This document shows positions 58,665 through 64,000 of a DNA stretch of 64,000 bases, one piece after another. The translations under genes were made by a program, and so were the position numbers. Positions within the stretch are counted from its first letter, which is position 1. Every line of letters begins with the position of its first letter. The stretch spans positions 1,204,550-1,268,549 of the forward strand of contig NZ_LMDN01000001.1 of NCBI RefSeq assembly GCF_001425085.1. Reading direction: 5' to 3'. This DNA comes from Leifsonia sp. Root4. Its GTDB lineage: Bacteria > Actinomycetota > Actinomycetes > Actinomycetales > Microbacteriaceae. The notes beneath the pieces are model-generated. The model made no database searches and was not told where the DNA came from. It worked only from the letters and a program-made list of their open reading frames with translations.

Positions 58665-59627
58665 CTATGCCAGGCCGTGCTCGGCCGCGAAGGCGAGCAC
58701 GGCGGCCCGTGGCGCGTAGGACCCGACGGTGCCGCGTGCCTGCACCGAGAGGGCGCCCGCTGCGGCCGCGAGCCCCGTGGCCTCGGCCAGCGAGCGGCCC
58801 TCGGCGAGGAAGGCCGCGAGCGTGCCGGTGAAGCAGTCGCCGGCACCGGTCGTGTCGACCGGGGTCACCCGCGGCGCCTGCCGGTGCCAGCTGCCGGCCG
58901 CATCGGCCGCGACGGCGCCGGCCGAGCCGAGCGTGATGACGAGGGAGCGGCAGTGTCCGGCTGCGACGGCGGATGCCGCGAGTTGCTGCCACCGCTCGAT
59001 CGACAGCGTGTCGTCGGCCGCGGCATCCGGCACCAGGCCGACGGCGCGCGCCTCGTGCTCGTTCACGACGAGCGGGTCGCAGACGGCCAGCGCCGCGGGC
59101 GCGACGGCGACGGGGGGCGCGAGGTTGAGCACGTAGCGGGTGCCGGCGGCCGATGCGGAGGCCGCCAGCGCCTCGACGGTCGCGGCCGGGATCTCTCCCT
59201 GCGTCAGCACCAGAGAGGCCGCGGCGATCGCGGCGGCATCGGCGTCGCTGAGCTCGGGGCCGAGCAGGCCGTTCGCTCCGGCGGTGACGATGACGGTGTT
59301 CTCGCCGGAGGCGGCCACGGTGATCTGCGCGACGCCGGTGGTGACGTCGGCGATCCGCTGGATGCCGCTCGTGTCGACGCCGAGCTGGTCGAGGGTGCTC
59401 AGCGCGAAGTCGCCGGAGCTGTCGGTGCCGACGCGGGCGATGAGCTCGGTCCCGACCCCGGCCAGGTGGGCGGCGACGGCCTGGTTGGTGCCCTTGCCTC
59501 CGAGCGCCACGGCGAATCCGGTGCTCTCCACCGTCTCGCCCGGTGCCGGAAAGTGCCCGACGTAGCTGGTGCTGTCGACGTTGAGCGAGCCGACGACGAC
59601 GAGGCGGGGCGTGGCGGACTCAGTCAT
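58665..59627 (-). CDS. rbsK: Ribokinase (PfkB family)
   Basis: The 320-residue kinase has the ribokinase start VVGSLNVDSTSYVGHFPAPGETV. The substrate motif is GGKGTNQAVAAHLAG. The NEHEARAVG pattern and the catalytic DTTGAGDCFTGTLAAFLAEG follow. It phosphorylates ribose or a related sugar or nucleoside. ATG with AGGAG eight bases upstream. No ribose importer is adjacent, so it may serve nucleoside salvage. Confidence 0.9.
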   Translation of the reverse strand: MTESATPRLVVVGSLNVDSTSYVGHFPAPGETVESTGFAVALGGKGTNQAVAAHLAGVGTELIARVGTDSSGDFALSTLDQLGVDTSGIQRIADVTTGVAQITVAASGENTVIVTAGANGLLGPELSDADAAAIAAASLVLTQGEIPAATVEALAASASAAGTRYVLNLAPPVAVAPAALAVCDPLVVNEHEARAVGLVPDAAADDTLSIERWQQLAASAVAAGHCRSLVITLGSAGAVAADAAGSWHRQAPRVTPVDTTGAGDCFTGTLAAFLAEGRSLAEATGLAAAAGALSVQARGTVGSYAPRAAVLAFAAEHGLA

Positions 59628-59729
59628 GTGAGAAATCTCCTGGTGCTCGTGTGTTGCTCCGACGCGGCGTTGCGCACGGAGGTGCTGCGAGGGTGTGACG
59701 GCACGGTCAGTACTGCCGCGCCCGTGTGA

Positions 59730-62159
59730 TCAGACTGCGGGGCCGGGGCCGGCGACGCTGCCCGTGATGGGCTCTGCGGAGACCTGCGTGACGAAGCAGT
59801 AGTAGTTGCGCTGCCCGGCATCCCACTGCTCGGCCGTCACCGGGAAGCTGCCCTGCAGCTGCAATTCGCCGAACGCTGCCGCGGCGGCGAGGTCGACGAT
59901 TCCCGGGGTGCCGCAGAGGGCGTTGATCTGGCCGGCGAGCGCCTCTTCACCGGGGAAGGTCGCAGCGGGGTCAGGGTCGAAGCTGCCGCGGTAGACGAGC
60001 TGGGCGGCGTGCGGCGCCGCGCAGTCGACGACCGTGAACGTCTCCGCCCACGGCGAGGTGAACGGGTCGAGGCACTCGCCGCCGAACAGCGTGTCCCACT
60101 TGTGCTCGCCTGCCGGCTGCATCGCGGTCGGCGCCGGCGGCGCCACGGGAGCTTCCGTCGTCGGCTCGGCGCTCGGCGTGGCGCTGGCCTCCGGTGCCGG
60201 CGTCGTGCCGAACAGCGCGGGCAGCGTCGTGCCGAGCAGGAAGAGTCCGACGAGAACGGCGACTCCGAGCAAGGCGAGGAGCGTGATGATCAGCGCGCGT
60301 GGCGGCTTGCCGCCATCCGAGCCTCGACGCTGGCCGGATCCCGAACCCCCAGATCCCTGACCCATACCGGCCGCGGATGCCGGGGCGCCGGCGCCGCGTG
60401 GCTGCGGCGCCTGCGGAGGCTGCTGGCCGTTCGCCGAGGCGGCGAAGACGGGGGTGAACGCCCCTCCTGCGCCGTAGCTGGGAGCCTGGAACGGGCGCGG
60501 CGCGGTGACGCCGGGGATCGGAATCGGGGCCACGTCCGGAGCGGGCGGCACGATCAGGGTGGGCGGCTGCGCCGCGGCGGTGGCCACGGTCTCGGCGGGC
60601 GGTTCCGCGGCGGGCGGTTCCGCCGGTTCGATCGGTTCGACAGCGGACGCGGCGATCAGCTCCGTCGCGGGCTCGGCTGCGGGCTCTGCCTCCTCAGCGT
60701 CGACGGCTGCGGGACCGCTCGGAGCGGCGGCGGCGGCGAGGCTCGCGGCGAACCAGTCCGCCAGATCGTCGTCCGAGGTGGAATCCTGATCGGCCTCGGG
60801 CTCGTGCTCGGGCTCGGGCTCGGGCTCGGGGGCACGCTCTGCCGTCGGCTCCGCGAAGGCGGCCGCCGTGACGGGCGCAGTCACGGGCTCGGCTTCAACG
60901 GAGCCGTCAACGGTGGCTTCGTCGGCGGGTTCTCCGGCGGGTTCATCGGAGATGGGCTCGCCGATGGCGTTGGCGAAGAAGGCGGGCACGATCGGCGCGA
61001 CGGGCTCGGCACCGGCGGGCTCGGCACCGGCGGGCTCGGCACTGCCCGACGCAGCACCGGCTGTCGCCGGCGGCAGCGCGGTCTCGACCGCTTCGCTCGG
61101 AGCGTCAACCGGAGCAGCGCTGAACGGCACTGCAGCGATCGGGGCGGCCACGATTGGAGCAACGGCGATTGGAGCAAAGGGCTTCGAATCGGGCTGCGCA
61201 GTGTCGGATCCGGCTGCCTCGGGCTGTGCTGAAGCGGACTGCGCGGCAGGCTGTGCGGTGGGCTCCACGACGTCGGCATCGGGCACGAGGCCCCACTGGA
61301 ACACCGGCCCACTCGGGGTCTCGACCTCGTCGTCCTCGTCGAGGTACGCGTCGGGCTCGTCGCCGGGAATGAGGATCGCGGCGGTGAACGACTGGTCGAA
61401 CTCGGGGCTGGCCGGATCGAACTCGGGCGGAACCGAGGCGGAGACCGCGCCAGCGGCGGGCTCTGGCTCGCTTTCGGCCGCGGCCACGGACTGCTCGGCC
61501 ATCGGCGCAGCCGACGCAGCCGCCGCCGATTCAGCGGCCGCCGGGGCCGCGGGTGCCGGGGCCGAGGGTGCTGCCGGGGCAGCCGGGGTGGCGGGGGCAG
61601 CCGGAGTGGCGGGCAGCGGTGCGGGCGGCGCCTTGAACATCGGCGGGGCCAGCTCGAAGAAGTCGGGCTGCGCCGAGCGCGGGGCCGAGAATTCGTCGGA
61701 TGCCGCGGATGCCGCGAGCGGTGGCACGGCGGCGGGTGGCACGGCTGCGGGTGGCGCCGCTGCGCGCGCGGCGGCGCGCGTGACGGGCGGCGGCGCGGGC
61801 GTACCCGGCGTGACAGGAGAGGCGAGGGGTGCTGACGGCAGAGGCGCCATGGGCATGGTTTCCGCGAGCTCGACGGGAGCGGGCGGAACGACGGGGAGCG
61901 CAACGGTCTCGGCCGGGCGGGGGGTCTCGGCGGCCGGCTCATCCACTGGCTCATCGGCCGGCTCAGCGACAGGCTTCGCTACCGGCTCGGTCGCCGACTG
62001 CTCCGCCGGCTCCGTCGCGGGCGGCAGCAGCGGGCTGCGCGGTGACGCGGCCGGCGTGCGGCCGCCATTCAGCTGCGCGAGCAGCCACTCGGCGCTGCCG
62101 AAGGCGGGTTCGGGCGCTCCGGCGTCACCGGGCGTCGCCTTGTCACCCTGCTCAGGCAC
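59730..62159 (-). CDS. Septum-formation-domain protein with long disordered N-terminal region
   Basis: The protein has about 809 residues. The first 600 are extremely rich in Ala, Pro and Glu (AAPAAP, EPAGAEPAG, EPEPEPEHEPE) and likely disordered and cytoplasmic. One membrane helix (ALIITLLALLGVAVLVGLFL, about residues 620-642) follows. An outer septum-formation domain comes last, with paired Cys (GGECLDPF, TVVDCAAPHAAQ, NALCGTPG, YYCFVT). GTG 62159 overlaps pyrE by eight bases, in a translationally coupled arrangement. Related actinobacterial proteins are linked to the division septum; a direct role here is inferred. Confidence 0.75.
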   Translation of the reverse strand: MPEQGDKATPGDAGAPEPAFGSAEWLLAQLNGGRTPAASPRSPLLPPATEPAEQSATEPVAKPVAEPADEPVDEPAAETPRPAETVALPVVPPAPVELAETMPMAPLPSAPLASPVTPGTPAPPPVTRAAARAAAPPAAVPPAAVPPLAASAASDEFSAPRSAQPDFFELAPPMFKAPPAPLPATPAAPATPAAPAAPSAPAPAAPAAAESAAAASAAPMAEQSVAAAESEPEPAAGAVSASVPPEFDPASPEFDQSFTAAILIPGDEPDAYLDEDDEVETPSGPVFQWGLVPDADVVEPTAQPAAQSASAQPEAAGSDTAQPDSKPFAPIAVAPIVAAPIAAVPFSAAPVDAPSEAVETALPPATAGAASGSAEPAGAEPAGAEPVAPIVPAFFANAIGEPISDEPAGEPADEATVDGSVEAEPVTAPVTAAAFAEPTAERAPEPEPEPEHEPEADQDSTSDDDLADWFAASLAAAAAPSGPAAVDAEEAEPAAEPATELIAASAVEPIEPAEPPAAEPPAETVATAAAQPPTLIVPPAPDVAPIPIPGVTAPRPFQAPSYGAGGAFTPVFAASANGQQPPQAPQPRGAGAPASAAGMGQGSGGSGSGQRRGSDGGKPPRALIITLLALLGVAVLVGLFLLGTTLPALFGTTPAPEASATPSAEPTTEAPVAPPAPTAMQPAGEHKWDTLFGGECLDPFTSPWAETFTVVDCAAPHAAQLVYRGSFDPDPAATFPGEEALAGQINALCGTPGIVDLAAAAAFGELQLQGSFPVTAEQWDAGQRNYYCFVTQVSAEPITGSVAGPGPAV

Positions 62160-62706
62160 CCGAGAGACCCAGATCGTCGAGGCCGATGGCATAGAAGTAG
62201 GGGTATCCCGCTGCCTCGATCACTTCGCGGGCACCGGTGTTGCGGTCGACGACCACGGCGACGCCGGCGATGATCGCACCGACCTTCTTGAGCGCCTCGA
62301 TGGCGGCCAGTGGCGAGCCGCCGGTTGTCGAGGTGTCCTCGAGCACGATCACGCGCTTGCCCTCGAGATCGGGACCTTCGACCTGGCGGCCCCGGCCGTG
62401 GTCCTTGGGCTCCTTGCGCACGACGAAGGCGTCGTAGCTGGCACCGCGGGCCGCACCCTGGTGCAGAACGGCTGCGGCAATGGGGTCGGCGCCCATGGTC
62501 ATGCCACCGACGGCGGCGACATCCGGAATCTCGGCGATGAGGTCGAGCATGACCTGACCGATCAGCGGCGCGACACGGTGGTCGAGGCTGACCTTGCGCA
62601 GGTCGACGTAGTACGTCGCCTTCTTGCCGCTGGTCAGGGTGAAGTCACCGTGGAAGACGGCCTCGGCCGAGATGTAGTCGATAAGTTGCGCACGCACGTC
62701 AGTCAC
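62152..62706 (-). CDS. pyrE: Orotate phosphoribosyltransferase
   Basis: The 184-residue enzyme converts orotate and PRPP to orotidine-5'-phosphate in pyrimidine synthesis. It has the N-terminal FTLTSGKKATYYVDLR and GGMTMGADPIAAAVL. The flexible-loop region reads FVVRKEPKDHGRGRQVEG, and the PRPP-binding motif is VIVLEDTSTTGGS. GTG start. Its end overlaps the septum-formation protein gene. Confidence 0.97.
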   Translation of the reverse strand: MTDVRAQLIDYISAEAVFHGDFTLTSGKKATYYVDLRKVSLDHRVAPLIGQVMLDLIAEIPDVAAVGGMTMGADPIAAAVLHQGAARGASYDAFVVRKEPKDHGRGRQVEGPDLEGKRVIVLEDTSTTGGSPLAAIEALKKVGAIIAGVAVVVDRNTGAREVIEAAGYPYFYAIGLDDLGLSGA

Positions 62707-62774
62707 CCCCCGATTCTACGCGGACGAGCCGGAGCGGCGTGAAAGCCTCCCGACCGGAGTTCGGCACGGGCACG

Positions 62775-64000
62775 TCAGTTGCCGACCACGAACGACATGG
62801 CAACACCGACGGCGATCGCGACGACCATGTAGGCGAGGTTCGGGATCTGGAAGGAGTGGTCGAAGACGAACCTGCCCATCTTCGTCGTTCCGGTCTGGTC
62901 GAAGGCCACCGTCGCCACCTGGCTGCCGTTCGCCGGCAGGATGTACATGCCCATCGCGGCTGGCCAGAGTCCGGCCAGCAACGGGGCGGGCAGCCCGATG
63001 GCGATACCGATCGGCACAATGGCGTTGGTCGCGCTCGACTGGCTGGTCGTGAGCATCGCGACCGCGGCGAGCGCGAGCGCGAACAGCAGCGCCCCGAAGA
63101 AGGCCGAGGAGTTGGAGACCACCGCGCCGAGACCGTCGACGATCAGGGTGTTGTTGTTGGCGACGAAGGTGTTGGCGAGCCAGGCGATTCCGAAGAGGGC
63201 GAAGGCGCCGACCATGCCGGCGGGGAACGTCGACTGCTTGGGCACATCCGCGGCCTTGACCTTGCAGGTGAGGAAGATCAGGGCGGCGATCACGCCCATG
63301 ACGACCTCGATGATGATCGTGACCGAGACGCGGACGGGGTCGCCGTCGACATCCGTGCCGATGATCGGCCGCAGACCCTCGAAGAGTCCGGTGAGCACGA
63401 TGATGCCGACGCCGATCAGGAACAGGGACGCCGAGAGCGCCGCCGTCTTCGGCAGTTTCACCTCTGAATCCTGCTCGGCCGGCGGCTTGATCGCGTGCGC
63501 GGCGAGGCGGCGCTGGAATTCGGGGTCGTCTTCGAGGTTCTTGCCCCAGCGCACCATGACGAGGCAGGCCACGAACAGGCCCGCGATGGATGCCGGCCAC
63601 ATGATGAGCAGCAGCATGCCGAGGTCGAAGCCGCTCGGGGCGAGCAGGACGACCATGGAGGCGGTGGCCGCCGAGACCGGGCTGCAGAGGATGCCGACCT
63701 GGGAGGCGACGGCCGCGACAGAGAGCGAGCGCTCCGGACGGATCTTCTGCTGGTACGAGACGTCGTAGATCACGGGCAACAGTGGGTAGAAGATGTTGCC
63801 GGTTCCGGCTCCGACGGTGAAGAGGAACGACATCGCCGGCGCCAGGAAGACGACGCTCTTCGGGCGTTGTTTGATCACCTTCGCGGCGATCGAGACCATC
63901 CAGTCAATGCCGCCGGCCGCCTGCATGACGGATGCCGCGGTGATGACCGTGAGCACGATGAACACCGCGTCGACGGGCGCATTGCCCGGCGCCGTCTGGA
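62775..64000 (-). CDS. Anaerobic C4-dicarboxylate transporter of the Dcu family (5' end outside window)
   Basis: The gene runs off the right edge; about 408 residues are visible, nearly the full usual length of about 440. It has around ten hydrophobic helices and the DcuA/DcuB signature (FTVGAGTGNIFYPLLPVIYDVSYQQKIRPERSLSVAAVASQVGILCSPVSAA), and a late GLWPAAMGMYILPANGSQ. It exchanges succinate, fumarate, malate or aspartate. It follows no clear operon partner; pyrE lies 68 bases downstream. Confidence 0.9.
   Translation of the reverse strand, partial: QTAPGNAPVDAVFIVLTVITAASVMQAAGGIDWMVSIAAKVIKQRPKSVVFLAPAMSFLFTVGAGTGNIFYPLLPVIYDVSYQQKIRPERSLSVAAVASQVGILCSPVSAATASMVVLLAPSGFDLGMLLLIMWPASIAGLFVACLVMVRWGKNLEDDPEFQRRLAAHAIKPPAEQDSEVKLPKTAALSASLFLIGVGIIVLTGLFEGLRPIIGTDVDGDPVRVSVTIIIEVVMGVIAALIFLTCKVKAADVPKQSTFPAGMVGAFALFGIAWLANTFVANNNTLIVDGLGAVVSNSSAFFGALLFALALAAVAMLTTSQSSATNAIVPIGIAIGLPAPLLAGLWPAAMGMYILPANGSQVATVAFDQTGTTKMGRFVFDHSFQIPNLAYMVVAIAVGVAMSFVVGN

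Noticed and set aside
58665-59627. Ribokinase as part of a ribose operon
   Set aside because: No ribose importer, mutarotase or LacI-type regulator is adjacent. The neighbours are an FGE-domain protein and a septum-formation protein.

Overview
The window looks like chromosomal DNA of a high-GC Gram-positive actinobacterium, most likely a member of the Microbacteriaceae. The grounds are very high GC at third codon positions, the purA/DUF3151 pair, baeRF-type and septum-formation proteins, frequent GTG/TTG starts with 1-, 4- or 8-base start/stop overlaps, and the intergenic 19-mer GGTTTCGACAGGCTCAACC, which I associate with this family. No rRNA, tRNA, CRISPR array, integrase, transposase or prophage gene was seen. 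The genus is not resolved.

Left part (1-9.8 kb): a nine-gene minus-strand operon starting near 9.77 kb for import and oxidative breakdown of a 6-deoxy or related sugar, probably L-fucose. It holds an ABC sugar importer (binding lipoprotein, two permeases), an unrecognised toroid-like protein, an RraA-type aldolase, an aldo/keto reductase (sugar 1-dehydrogenase), a sugar mutarotase, an amidohydrolase (lactonase) and a GntR/FCD regulator. Two near-identical palindromes sit inside the -35/-10 spacers of the two promoters seen here. An enolase-superfamily dehydratase ends at the left edge, followed by a terminator and a block of hairpin repeats.

9.9-19.4 kb: a baeRF-family protein, then an Entner-Doudoroff-type module (lactonase, D-threonine-aldolase-like PLP enzyme, KDPG aldolase, KDG kinase; divergent iclR and ridA). 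This set fits breakdown of a 2-amino-2-deoxy aldonate such as D-glucosaminate to pyruvate and glyceraldehyde-3-phosphate. An SDR oxidoreductase, a chorismate mutase and an EamA transporter follow.

19.6-26.8 kb: a GNAT acetyltransferase, a TauE/SafE permease, purA with DUF3151, and an operon of a degenerate ABC ATPase, a YhgE/Pip membrane protein and a TetR regulator, with a perfect TetR-type palindrome upstream.

27-47.2 kb: the most unusual part. Two giant surface proteins (3060 and about 2290 residues), each with a signal peptide, many immunoglobulin-like repeats and a C-terminal sorting-signal-like tail, flank a SpoU-type RNA methyltransferase. A small lipoprotein and a MalT/LuxR-type regulator lie upstream on the same strand. 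This looks like a cell-surface adhesion or stalk locus under its own regulator.

47.4-64 kb: mntH and mntR with metal-regulator boxes and four 27-bp repeats between them; a HAD phosphatase; a five-gene peptide/nickel-type ABC importer with a divergent Lrp/AsnC regulator; a protein made of a tandem duplication; an FGE-sulfatase-domain protein; a ribokinase; a septum-formation protein overlapping pyrE; and a truncated Dcu-family C4-dicarboxylate transporter at the right edge.
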